From Pristionchus mayeri (Eukaryota; Nematoda; Chromadorea; Rhabditida; Neodiplogasteridae): a DNA stretch of 64,000 nucleotides. The translations under genes were made by a program, and so were the position numbers. The notes under the pieces were generated by a model. That model had not been told where the DNA came from and did not search any database. It saw nothing but the letters and a program-made list of their open reading frames with translations. The DNA is taken from contig BTRK01000005.1 of the NCBI GenBank assembly GCA_036245805.1, forward strand, positions 49,344,553-49,408,552. The letters are read 5' to 3'. Below are positions 38,415-51,445 of the stretch, in pieces (within the stretch, counting starts at the first letter, position 1; each line of letters begins with the position of its first letter).

Positions 38415-40925
38415 AACTTTAGCGGAGAGAAGTTCGCTAATATGAACCGAGTACAAAGTAGAGATGATGAACAGACCGTGATTAACATTTGGCCTTAGAG
38501 AATGTAGCTCCATTTAAAAAATAGGTCTTGCACGCATCGAGTAAGACGATCTCTTTGCGAAAAAAGGGGAACAAGACGATGCAATCAACACTTTAGCGGA
38601 GAGAAGTTCGCTAATATGAACCGAGTACAAAGTAGAGATGATGAACAGACCGTGATTAACATTTGGCCTTAGAGAATGTAGCTCCATTTCAAAGAATATG
38701 TCTTGCACGCATCGAGAAAGACGATCACTTTGCGAAAAAAGGGGAACAATACGATGCAACCAAATCTTTAGCGGAGAGAAGTTCGCTTATATGGACCGAG
38801 TAAAAAGTAGGGATGACCGTGCTTAACATTTGGCTTTAGAGAATGTAGCTCCATTTCAAAGAATAGGTCTTGCACGCATCGAGAAAGACGATCACTTTGC
38901 GAAAAAAGGGGAACAAGACGATGCAATCAAAACTTTAGCGGAGAGAAGTTCGCTAATATGGACCGAGTAAAAAGTAGAAATGATGAACAGACCGTGATTA
39001 ACATTTGGCCTTAGAGAATGTAGCTCCATTTAAAAAATAGGTCTTGCACGCATCGAGAAAGACGATCACTTTGCGAAAAAAAGGGAACAAGACGATGCAA
39101 TCAAATCTTTACGGGAGAGAAGTTCGCTAATATGGACGGAGTAAAAACTAGAGATGATGAACAGACCGTGCTTAACATTTGGCCTTAGAGAATGTAGCTC
39201 CATTTAAAAAATAGGTCTTGCACGCATCGAGTAAGACGATCTCTTTGCGAAAAAAGGGGAACAAGACGATGCAATCAAAACTTTAGCGGAGAGAAGTTCG
39301 CTAATATGGACCGAGTAAAAAGTAGAGATGATGAACAGACCGTGCTTAACATTTGGCCTTAGAGAATGTAGCTCCATTGCAAAGAATAGGTCTTGCACGC
39401 ATCGAGAAAGACGATCACTTTGCGAAAAAAGGGGAACAAGACGATGCAACCAAATCTTTAGCGGAGAGAAGTTCGCTTATATGGACCGAGTAAAAAGTAG
39501 AGATGACCGTTCTTAACATTTGGCCTTAGAGAATGTAGCTCCATTTCAAAGAATATGTCTTGCACGCATCGAGAAAGACGATCACTTTGCGAAAAAAGGG
39601 GAACAAGACGATGCAATTAAAACTTTAGCGGAGAGAAGTTCGCTAATATGAACCGAGTACAAAGTAGAGATGATGAACAGACCGTGATTAACATTTGGCC
39701 TTAGAGAATGTAGCTCCATTTAAAAAATAGGTCTTGCACGCATCGAGTAAGACGATCTCTTTGCGAAAAAAGGGGAACAAGACGATGCAATCAACACTTT
39801 AGCGGAGAGAAGTTCGCTAATATGAACCGAGTACAAAGTAGAGATGATGAACAGACCGTGATTAACATTTGGCCTTAGAGAATGTAGCTCCATTTCAAAG
39901 AATATGTCTTGCACGCATCGAGAAAGACGATCACTTTGCGAAAAAAGGGGAACAAGACGATGCAACCAAATCTTTAGCGGAGAGAAGTTCGCTTATATGG
40001 ACCGAGTAAAAAGTAGGGATGACCGTGCTTAACATTTGGCTTTAGAGAATGTAGCTCCATTTCAAAGAATAGGTCTTGCACGCATCGAGAAAGACGATCA
40101 CTTTGCGAAAAAAGGGGAACAAGACGATGCAATCAAAACTTTAGCGGAGAGAAGTTCGCTAATATGGACCGAGTAAAAAGTAGAAATGATGAACAGACCG
40201 TGATTAACATTTGGCCTTAGAGAATGTAGCTCCATTTAAAAAATAGGTCTTGCACGCATCGAGAAAGACGATCACTTTGCGAAAAAAAGGGAACAAGACG
40301 ATGCAATCAAATCTTTACGGGAGAGAAGTTCGCTAATATGGACGGAGTAAAAACTAGAGATGATGAACAGACCGTGCTTAACATTTGGCCTTAGAGAATG
40401 TAGCTCCATTTAAAAAATAGGTCTTGCACGCATCGAGTAAGACGATCTCTTTGCGAAAAAAGGGGAACAAGACGATGCAATCAAAACTTTAGCGGAGAGA
40501 AGTTCGCTAATATGGACCGAGTAAAAAGTAGAGATGATGAACAGACCGTGCTTAACATTTGGCCTTAGAGAATGTAGCTCCATTGCAAAGAATAGGTCTT
40601 GCACGCATCGAGAAAGACGATCACTTTGCGAAAAAAGGGGAACAAGACGATGCAACCAAATCTTTAGCGGAGAGAAGTTCGCTTATATGGACCGAGTAAA
40701 AAGTAGAGATGACCGTTCTTAACATTTGGCCTTAGAGAATGTAGCTCCATTTCAAAGAATATGTCTTGCACGCATCGAGAAAGACGATCACTTTGCGAAA
40801 AAAGGGGAACAAGACGATGCAATTAAAACTTTAGCGGAGAGAAGTTCGCTAATATGAACCGAGTACAAAGTAGAGATGATGAACAGACCGTGATTAACAT
40901 TTGGCCTTAGAGAATGTAGCTCCAT
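38415..40925 (+). repeat. 1206-bp seven-monomer repeat, two tandem copies
   Basis: About 38415-39715 and 39720-40925 match at 1206 bp. Shared marks are gtagggatgaccg with tggctttagag, and atatggacggag (usual ggaccgag) near 39132 and 40338. A truncated third copy follows at about 41.27-42.17 kb and lacks the ggacggag change, reading ggaccgag near 41895. The shared rare substitution ties the first two copies more closely to each other than to the third. Confidence 0.82.
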
Positions 40926-41965
40926 TGCAAAGAATAGGTCTTGCACGCATCGAGAAAGACGATCACTTTGCGAAAAAAAGGGAACAAGACGATGCAATCA
41001 AAACTTTAGCGGAGAGAAGTTCGCTAATATGGACCGAGTAAAAAGTAGAAATGATGAACAGACCGTGTTTAACATTTGGCCTTAGAGAATGTAGCTCCAT
41101 TGCAAAGAATAGGTCTTGCACGCATCGAGAAAGACGATCACTTTGCGAAAAAAGGGGAACAAGACGATGCAATCAAAACTTTAGCGGAGAGAAGTTCGCT
41201 AATATGAACCGAGTACAAAGTAGAGATGATGAACAGACCGTGATTAACATTTGGCCTTAGAGAATGTAGCTCCATTTAAAAAATAGGTCTTGCACGCATC
41301 GAGTAAGACGATCTCTTTGCGAAAAAAGGGGAACAAGACGATGCAATCAACACTTTAGCGGAGAGAAGTTCGCTAATATGAACCGAGTACAAAGTAGAGA
41401 TGATGAACAGACCGTGATTAACATTTGGCCTTAGAGAATGTAGCTCCATTTCAAAGAATATGTCTTGCACGCATCGAGAAAGACGATCACTTTGCGAAAA
41501 AAGGGGAACAAGACGATGCAACCAAATCTTTAGCGGAGAGAAGTTCGCTTATATGGACCGAGTAAAAAGTAGGGATGACCGTGCTTAACATTTGGCTTTA
41601 GAGAATGTAGCTCCATTTCAAAGAATAGGTCTTGCACGCATCGAGAAAGACGATCACTTTGCGAAAAAAGGGGAACAAGACGATGCAATCAAAACTTTAG
41701 CGGAGAGAAGTTCGCTAATATGGACCGAGTAAAAAGTAGAAATGATGAACAGACCGTGATTAACATTTGGCCTTAGAGAATGTAGCTCCATTTAAAAAAT
41801 AGGTCTTGCACGCATCGAGAAAGACGATCACTTTGCGAAAAAAAGGGAACAAGACGATGCAATCAAATCTTTACGGGAGAGAAGTTCGCTAATATGGACC
41901 GAGTAAAAACTAGAGATGATGAACAGACCGTGCTTAACATTTGGCCTTAGAGAATGTAGCTCCAT

Positions 41966-44062
41966 TTAAAAAATAGGTCTTGCACGCATCGAGTAAGACG
42001 ATCTCTTTGCGAAAAAAGGGGAACAAGACGATGCAATCAAAACTTTAGCGGAGAGAAGTTCGCTAATATGGACCGAGTAAAAAGTAGAGATGATGAACAG
42101 ACCGTGCTTAACATTTGGCCTTAGAGAATGTAGCTCCATTGCAAAGAATAGGTCTTGCACGCATCGAGAAAGACGATCACTTTGCGAAAAAAGGGGAACA
42201 AGACGATGCAATTAAAACTTTAGCGGAGAGAAGTTCGCTAATATGAACCGAGTACAAAGTAGAGATGATGAACAGACCGTGATTAACATTTGGCCTTAGA
42301 GAATGTAGCTCCATTGCAAAGAATAGGTCTTGCACGCATCGAGAAAGACGATCACTTTGCGAAAAAAAGGGAACAAGACGATGCAATCAAAACTTTAGCG
42401 GAGAGAAGTTCGCTAATATGGACCGAGTAAAAAGTAGAAATGATGAACAGACCGTGTTTAACATTTGGCCTTAGAGAATGTAGCTCCATTGCAAAGAATA
42501 GGTCTTGCACGCATCGAGAAAGACGATCACTTTGCGAAAAAAGGGGAACAAGACGATGCAATCAAAACTTTAGCGGAGAGAAGTTCGCTAATATGAACCG
42601 AGTACAAAGTAGAGATGATGAACAGACCGTGATTAACATTTGGCCTTAGAGAATGTAGCTCCATTTAAAAAATAGGTCTTGCACGCATCGAGTAAGACGA
42701 TCTCTTTGCGAAAAAAGGGGAACAAGACGATGCAATCAAAACTTTAGCGGAGAGAAGTTCGCTAATATGGACCGAGTAAAAAGTAGAGATGATGAACAGA
42801 CCGTGCTTAACATTTGGCCTTAGAGAATGTAGCTCCATTGCAAAGAATAGGTCTTGCACGCATCGAGAAAGACGATCACTTTGCGAAAAAAGGGGAACAA
42901 GACGATGCAATTAAAACTTTAGCGGAGAGAAGTTCGCTAATATGAACCGAGTACAAAGTAGAGATGATGAACAGACCGTGATTAACATTTGGCCTTAGAG
43001 AATGTAGCTCCATTGCAAAGAATAGGTCTTGCACGCATCGAGAAAGACGATCACTTTGCGAAAAAAAGGGAACAAGACGATGCAATCAAAACTTTAGCGG
43101 AGAGAAGTTCGCTAATATGGACCGAGTAAAAAGTAGAAATGATGAACAGACCGTGTTTAACATTTGGCCTTAGAGAATGTAGCTCCATTGCAAAGAATAG
43201 GTCTTGCACGCATCGAGAAAGACGATCACTTTGCGAAAAAAGGGGAACAAGACGATGCAATCAAAACTTTAGCGGAGAGAAGTTCGCTAATATGAACCGA
43301 GTACAAAGTAGAGATGATGAACAGACCGTGATTAACATTTGGCCTTAGAGAATGTAGCTCCATTTAAAAAATAGGTCTTGCACGCATCGAGTAAGACGAT
43401 CTCTTTGCGAAAAAAGGGGAACAAGACGATGCAATCAAAACTTTAGCGGAGAGAAGTTCGCTAATATGGACCGAGTAAAAAGTAGAGATGATGAACAGAC
43501 CGTGCTTAACATTTGGCCTTAGAGAATGTAGCTCCATTGCAAAGAATAGGTCTTGCACGCATCGAGAAAGACGATCACTTTGCGAAAAAAGGGGAACAAG
43601 ACGATGCAATTAAAACTTTAGCGGAGAGAAGTTCGCTAATATGAACCGAGTACAAAGTAGAGATGATGAACAGACCGTGATTAACATTTGGCCTTAGAGA
43701 ATGTAGCTCCATTGCAAAGAATAGGTCTTGCACGCATCGAGAAAGACGATCACTTTGCGAAAAAAAGGGAACAAGACGATGCAATCAAAACTTTAGCGGA
43801 GAGAAGTTCGCTAATATGGACCGAGTAAAAAGTAGAAATGATGAACAGACCGTGTTTAACATTTGGCCTTAGAGAATGTAGCTCCATTGCAAAGAATAGG
43901 TCTTGCACGCATCGAGAAAGACGATCACTTTGCGAAAAAAGGGGAACAAGACGATGCAATCAAAACTTTAGCGGAGAGAAGTTCGCTAATATGAACCGAG
44001 TACAAAGTAGAGATGATGAACAGACCGTGATTAACATTTGGCCTTAGAGAATGTAGCTCCAT
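41966..44062 (+). repeat. 699-bp four-monomer higher-order repeat, three tandem copies
   Basis: Copies at about 41966-42664, 42665-43363 and 43364-44062 look identical by eye over all four monomers. This is the most regular and probably youngest amplification in the window. A related copy begins the series at about 40.8-41.5 kb, and the next unit after 44063 switches to a tcaacactttagc monomer. Related but separate copies at 45.3, 49.0, 50.4, 53.3 and 61-62.7 kb show that the four-monomer order is an established unit of this array. Confidence 0.9.
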
Positions 44063-44330
44063 TTAAAAAATAGGTCTTGCACGCATCGAGTAAGACGATC
44101 TCTTTGCGAAAAAAGGGGAACAAGACGATGCAATCAACACTTTAGCGGAGAGAAGTTCGCTAATATGAACCGAGTACAAAGTAGAGATGATGAACAGACC
44201 GTGATTAACATTTGGCCTTAGAGAATGTAGCTCCATTTCAAAGAATATGTCTTGCACGCATCGAGAAAGACGATCACTTTGCGAAAAAAGGGGAACAAGA
44301 CGATGCAACCAAATCTTTAGCGGAGAGAAG

Positions 44331-44385
44331 TTCGCTTATATGGACCGAGTAAAAAGTAGAGATGATGAACAGACCGTGCTTAACA
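44331..44385 (+). repeat. Recombinant monomer: ttcgcttatatgg without the 8-bp deletion
   Basis: Elsewhere ttcgcttatatgg always goes with the 8-bp deletion (gagatgacc). Here ttcgcttatatgg at about 44332-44344 is followed by the full-length gagatgatgaacagacc near 44360. The exchange point lies within the roughly 20 bases between these marks, which fits a short conversion tract or crossover between a 167-bp and a 175-bp monomer. Confidence 0.85.
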
Positions 44386-45959
44386 TTTGGCCTTAGAGAA
44401 TGTAGCTCCATTTAAAAAATAGGTCTTGCACGCATCGAGAAAGACGATCACTTTGCGAAAAAAAGGGAACAAGACGATGCAATCAAAACTTTACCGGAGA
44501 GAAGTTCGCTAATATGGACCGAGTAAAAAGTAGAGATGATGAACAGACCGTGATTAACATTTGGCCTTAGAGAATGTAGCTCCATTTAAAAAATAGGTCT
44601 TGCACGCATCGAGAAAGACGATCACTTTGCGAAAAAAAGGGAACAAGACGATGCAATCAAATCTTTACGGGAGAGAAGTTCGCTAATATGGACCGAGTAA
44701 AAACTAGAGATGATGAACAGACCGTGCTTAACATTTGGCCTTAGAGAATGTAGCTCCATTTCAAAGAATATGTCTTGCACGCATTGAGAAAGACGATCAC
44801 TTTGCGAAAAAAGGGGAACAAGACGATGCAACCAAATCTTTAGCGGAGAGAAGTTCGCTTATATGGACCGAGTAAAAAGTAGAGATGACCGTGCTTAACA
44901 TTTGGCCTTAGAGAATGTAGCTCCAATTCAAAGAATAGGTCTTGCACGCATCGAGAAAGACGATCACTTTGCGAAAAAAGGGGAACAAGACGATGCAATC
45001 AAAACTTTAGCGGAGAGAAGTTCGCTAATATGGACCGAGTAAAAAGTAGAAATGATGAACAGACCGTGATTAACATTTGGCCTTAGAGAATGTAGCTCCA
45101 TTGCAAAGAATAGGTCTTGCACGCATCGAGAAAGACGATCACTTTGCGAAAAAAAGGGAACAAGACGATGCAATCAAAACTTTAGCGGAGAGAAGTTCGC
45201 TAATATGGACCGAGTAAAAAGTAGAAATGATGAACAGACCGTGTTTAACATTTGGCCTTAGAGAATGTAGCTCCATTGCAAAGAATAGGTCTTGCACGCA
45301 TCGAGAAAGACGATCACTTTGCGAAAAAAGGGGAACAAGACGATGCAATTAAAACTTTAGCGGAGAGAAGTTCGCTAATATGAACCGAGTACAAAGTAGA
45401 GATGATGAACAGACCGTGATTAACATTTGGCCTTAGAGAATGTAGCTCCATTGCAAAGAATAGGTCTTGCACGCATCGAGAAAGACGATCACTTTGCGAA
45501 AAAAAGGGAACAAGACGATGCAATCAAAACTTTAGCGGAGAGAAGTTCGCTAATATGGACCGAGTAAAAAGTAGAAATGATGAACAGACCGTGTTTAACA
45601 TTTGGCCTTAGAGAATGTAGCTCCATTGCAAAGAATAGGTCTTGCACGCATCGAGAAAGACGATCACTTTGCGAAAAAAGGGGAACAAGACGATGCAATC
45701 AAAACTTTAGCGGAGAGAAGTTCGCTAATATGAACCGAGTACAAAGTAGAGATGATGAACAGACCGTGATTAACATTTGGCCTTAGAGAATGTAGCTCCA
45801 TTTAAAAAATAGGTCTTGCACGCATCGAGTAAGACGATCTCTTTGCGAAAAAAGGGGAACAAGACGATGCAATCAACACTTTAGCGGAGAGAAGTTCGCT
45901 AATATGAACCGAGTACAAAGTAGAGATGATGAACAGACCGTGATTAACATTTGGCCTTA

Positions 45960-47020
45960 GAGAATGTAGCTCCATTTCAAAGAATATGTCTTGCACGCAT
46001 TGAGAAAGACGATCACTTTGCGAAAAAAGGGGAACAAGACGATGCAACCAAATCTTTAGCGGAGAGAAGTTCGCTTATATGGACCGAGTAAAAAGTAGAG
46101 ATGACCGTGCTTAACATTTGGCCTTAGAGAATGTAGCTCCAATTCAAAGAATAGGTCTTGCACGCATCGAGAAAGACGATCACTTTGCGAAAAAAGGGGA
46201 ACAAGACGATGCAATCAAAACTTTAGCGGAGAGAAGTTCGCTAATATGGACCGAGTAAAAAGTAGAAATGATGAACAGACCGTGATTAACATTTGGCCTT
46301 AGAGAATGTAGCTCCATTTAAAAAATAGGTCTTGCACGCATCGAGAAAGACGATCACTTTGCGAAAAAAAGGGAACAAGACGATGCAATCAAAACTTTAC
46401 CGGAGAGAAGTTCGCTAATATGGACCGAGTAAAAAGTAGAGATGATGAACAGACCGTGATTAACATTTGGCCTTAGAGAATGTAGCTCCATTTCAAAGAA
46501 TATGTCTTGCACGCATTGAGAAAGACGATCACTTTGCGAAAAAAGGGGAACAAGACGATGCAACCAAATCTTTAGCGGAGAGAAGTTCGCTTATATGGAC
46601 CGAGTAAAAAGTAGAGATGACCGTGCTTAACATTTGGCCTTAGAGAATGTAGCTCCAATTCAAAGAATAGGTCTTGCACGCATCGAGAAAGACGATCACT
46701 TTGCGAAAAAAGGGGAACAAGACGATGCAATCAAAACTTTAGCGGAGAGAAGTTCGCTAATATGGACCGAGTAAAAAGTAGAAATGATGAACAGACCGTG
46801 ATTAACATTTGGCCTTAGAGAATGTAGCTCCATTTAAAAAATAGGTCTTGCACGCATCGAGAAAGACGATCACTTTGCGAAAAAAAGGGAACAAGACGAT
46901 GCAATCAAAACTTTACCGGAGAGAAGTTCGCTAATATGGACCGAGTAAAAAGTAGAGATGATGAACAGACCGTGATTAACATTTGGCCTTAGAGAATGTA
47001 GCTCCATTTAAAAAATAGGT
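45960..47020 (+). repeat. 516-bp trimer, two copies, with private SNPs
   Basis: About 45960-46490 and 46480-47010 match at 516 bp (167+175+174). The copies share cgcattgagaaag near 45999 and 46515 and ctccaattcaaag near 46139 and 46655. Both changes also occur once just upstream, near 44783 and 44924, and nowhere else that I can find, so the three copies are one local lineage. Confidence 0.85.
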
Positions 47021-48572
47021 CTTGCACGCATCGAGAAAGACGATCACTTTGCGAAAAAAAGGGAACAAGACGATGCAATCAAATCATTACGGGAGAGAAG
47101 TTCGCTAATATGGACCGAGTAAAAACTAGAGATGATGAACAGACCGTGATTAACATTTGGCCTTAGAGAATGTAGCTCCATTTCAAAGAATATGTCTTGC
47201 ACGCATCGAGAAAGACGATCACTTTGCGAAAAAAGGGGAACAAGACGATGCAACCAAATCTTTAGCGGAGAGAAGTTCGCTTATATGGACCGAGTAAAAA
47301 GTAGAGATGACCGTGCTTAACATTTGGCCTTAGAGAATGTAGCTCCATTTCAAAGAATAGGTCTTGCACGCATCGAGAAAGGCGATCACTTTGCGAAAAA
47401 AGGGGAACAAGACGATGCAATCAAAACTTTAGCGGAGAGAAGTTCGCTAATATGGACCGAGTAAAAAGTAGAAATGATGAACAGACCGTGCTTAACATTT
47501 GGCCTTAAAGAATGTAGCTCCATTTCAAAGAATATGTCTTGCACGCATCGAGAAAGACGATCACTTTGCGAAAAAAGGGGAACAAGACGATGCAATCAAA
47601 ACTTTAGCGGAGAGAAGTTCGCTAATATGGACCGAGTAAAAAGTAGAAATGATGAACAGACCGTGCTTAACATTTGGCCTTAAAGAATGTAGCTCCATTT
47701 CAAAGAATATGTCTTGCACGCATCGAGAAAGACGATCACTTTGCGAAAAAAGGGAACAAGACGATGCAATCAAAACTTTAGCGGAGAGAAGTTCGCTAAT
47801 ATGGACCGAGTAAAAAGTAGAAATGATGAACAGACCGTGTTTAACATTTGGCTTTAGAGAATGTAGCTCCATTTAAAATATAGGTCTTGCACGCATCGAG
47901 TAAGACGATCTCTTTGCGAAAAAAGGGGAACAAGACGATGCAATCAAAACTTTAGCGGAGAGAAGTTCGCTAATATGGACCGAGTAAAAGGTAGAGATGA
48001 TGAACAGACCGTGATTAACATTTGGACTTAGAGAATGTAGCTCCATTTTAAAAAATAGGTCTTGCACGCATCGAGAAAGACGATCACTTTGCGAAAAAAG
48101 ACGATCACTTTGCGAAAAAAGGGGAACAAGACGATGCAATCAAATCTTTACCGGAGAGAAGTTCGCTAATATGGACCGAGTAAAAAGTAGAGATGATGAA
48201 CAGACCGTGATTAACATTTGGCCTTAGAGAATGTAGCTCCATTGCAAAGAATAGGTCTTGCACGCATCGAGAAAGACGATCACTTTGCGAAAAAAGGGGA
48301 ACAAGACGATGCAATTAAAACTTTAGCGGAGAGAAGTTCGCTAATATGGACCGAGTAAAAAGTAGAGATGATGAACAGACCGTGCTTAACATTTGGCCTT
48401 AGAGAATGTAGCTCCATTTCAAAGAATATGTCTTGCACGCATCGAGAAAGACGATCACTTTGCGAAAAAAAGGGAACAACACGATGCAATCAAATCTTTA
48501 CGGGAGAGAAGTTCGCTAATATGGACCGAGTAAAAAGTAGAGATGATGAACAGACCGTGCTTAAATTTGGCC

Positions 48573-51089
48573 TTAGAGAATGTAGCTCCATTTAAAAAAT
48601 AGTTCTTGCACGCATCGAGAAAGACGATCACTTTGCGAAAAAAGGGAACAAGACGATGCAATCAAAACTTTAGCGGAGAGAAGTTCGCTAATATGGACCG
48701 AGTAAAAAGTAGAAATGATGAACAGACCGTGTTTAACATTTGGCCTTAGAGAATGTAGCTCCATTTAAAAAATAGGTCTTGCACGCATCGAGTAAGACGA
48801 TCTCTTTGCGAAAAAAGGGGAACAAGACGATGCAATCAAAACTTTAGCGGAGAGAAGTTCGCTAATATGGACCGAGTAAAAAGTAGAGATGATGAACAGA
48901 CCGTGCTTAACATTTGGCCTTAGAGAATGTAGCTCCATTGCAAAGAATAGGTCTTGCACGCATCGAGAAAGACGATCACTTTGCGAAAAAAGGGGAACAA
49001 GACGATGCAATTAAAACTTTAGCGGAGAGAAGTTCGCTAATATGAACCGAGTACAAAGTAGAGATGATGAACAGACCGTGATTAACATTTGGCCTTAGAG
49101 AATGTAGCTCCATTGCAAAGAATAGGTCTTGCACGCATCGAGAAAGACGATCACTTTGCGAAAAAAAGGGAACAAGACGATGCAATCAAAACTTTAGCGG
49201 AGAGAAGTTCGCGAATATGGACCGAGTAAAAAGTAGAAATGATGAACAGACCGTGTTTAACATTTGGCCTTAGAGAATGTAGCTCCATTGCAAAGAATAG
49301 GTCTTGCACGCATCGAGAAAGACGATCACTTTGCGAAAAAAGGGGAACAAGACGATGCAATCAAAACTTTAGCGGAGAGAAGTTCGCTAATATGAACCGA
49401 GTACAAAGTAGAGATGATGAACAGACCGTGATTAACATTTGGCCTTAGAGAATGTAGCTCCATTTAAAAAATAGGTCTTGCACGCATCGAGTAAGACGAT
49501 CTCTTTGCGAAAAAAGGGGAACAAGACGATGCAATCAACACTTTAGCGGAGAGAAGTTCGCTAATATGAACCGAGTACAAAGTAGAGATGATGAACAGAC
49601 CGTGATTAACATTTGGCCTTAGAGAATGTAGCTCCATTTCAAAGAATATGTCTTGCACGCATCGAGAAAGACGATCACTTTGCGAAAAAAAGGGGAACAA
49701 GACGATGCAACCAAATCTTTAGCGGAGAGAAGTTCGCTTATATGGACCGAGTAAAAAGTAGAGATGACCGTGCTTAACATTTGGCTTTAGAGAATGTAGC
49801 TCCATTTCAAAGAATAGGTCTTGCACGCATCGAGAAAGACGATCACTTTGCGAAAAAAGGGGAACAAGACGATGCAACCAAATCTTTAGCGGAGAGAAGT
49901 TCGCTTATATGGACCGAGTAAAAAGTAGAGATGACCGTGCTTAACATTTGGCCTTAGAGAATGTAGCTCCATTTAAAAAATAGGTCTTGCACGCATCGAG
50001 AAAGACGATCACTTTGCGAAAAAAAGGGAACAAGACGATGCAATCAAATCTTTACGGGAGAGAAGTTCGCTAATATGGACCGAGTAAAAACTAGAGATGA
50101 TGAACAGACCGTGCTTAACATTTGGCCTTAGAGAATGTAGCTCCATTTAAAAAATAGGTCTTGCACGCATCGAGTAAGACGATCTCTGCGAAAAAAGGGG
50201 AACAAGACGATGCAATCAAAACTTTAGCGGAGAGAAGTTCGCTAATATGGACCGAGTAAAAAGTAGAGATGATGAACAGACCGTGCTTAACATTTGGCCT
50301 TAGAGAATGTAGCTCCATTGCAAAGAATAGGTCTTGCACGCATCGAGAAAGACGATCACTTTGCGAAAAAAGGGGAACAAGACGATGCAATTAAAACTTT
50401 AGCGGAGAGAAGTTCGCTAATATGAACCGAGTGCAAAGTAGAGATGATGAACAGACCGTGATTAACATTTGGCCTTAGAGAATGTAGCTCCATTGCAAAG
50501 AATAGGTCTTGCACGCATCGAGAAAGACGATCACTTTGCGAAAAAAAGGGAACAAGACGATGCAATCAAAACTTTAGCGGAGAGAAGTTCGCTAATATGG
50601 ACCGAGTAAAAAGTAGAAATGATGAACAGACCGTGTTTAACATTTGGCCTTAGAGAATGTAGCTCCATTGCAAAGAATAGGTCTTGCACGCATCGAGAAA
50701 GACGATCACTTTGCGAAAAAAGGGGAACAAGACGATGCAATCAAAACTTTAGCGGAGAGAAGTTCGCTAATATGAACCGAGTACAAAGTAGAGATGATGA
50801 ACAGACCGTGATTAACATTTGGCCTTAGAGAATGTAGCTCCATTTAAAAAATAGGTCTTGCACGCATCGAGTAAGACGATCTCTTTGCGAAAAAAGGGGA
50901 ACAAGACGATGCAATCAACACTTTAGCGGAGAGAAGTTCGCTAATATGAACCGAGTACAAAGTAGAGATGATGAACAGACCGTGATTAACATTTGGCCTT
51001 AGAGAATGTAGCTCCATTTCAAAGAATATGTCTTGCACGCATCGAGAAAGACGATCACTTTGCGAAAAAAGGGGAACAAGACGATGCAA
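48573..51089 (+). repeat. 1380-bp repeat containing the 699-bp unit
   Basis: About 48.75-49.68 kb and 50.13-51.06 kb match at about 1380 bp. Differences are gacgatctctgcg near 50180 (two T lost from ctctttgcg), gagtgcaaag near 50430 for gagtacaaag, and ttcgcgaatatgg near 49210. The left flank (48573-49010, an atagttcttgc monomer, then gtagaaatg, then gagtaagacg) reappears at 60327-60764 and again from 63121, over 11 kb away. Confidence 0.72.
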
Positions 51090-51445
51090 CCAAATCTTTA
51101 GCGGAGAGAAGTTCGCTTATATGGACCGAGTAAAAAGTAGAGATGACCGTGCTTAACATTTGGCCTTAGAGAATATAGCTCCATTTCAAAGAATAGGTCT
51201 TGCACGCATCGAGAAAGACGATCACTTTGCGAAAAAAGGGGAACAAGACGATGCAATCAAAACTTTAGCGGAGAGAAGTTCGCTAATATGGACCGAGTAA
51301 AAAGTAGAAATGATGAACAGACCGTGATTAACATTTGGCCTTAGAGAATGTAGCTCCATTTAAAAAATAGGTCTTGCACGCATCGAGAAAGACGATCACT
51401 TTGCGAAAAAAAGGGAACAAGACGATGCAATCAAAACTTTACCGG

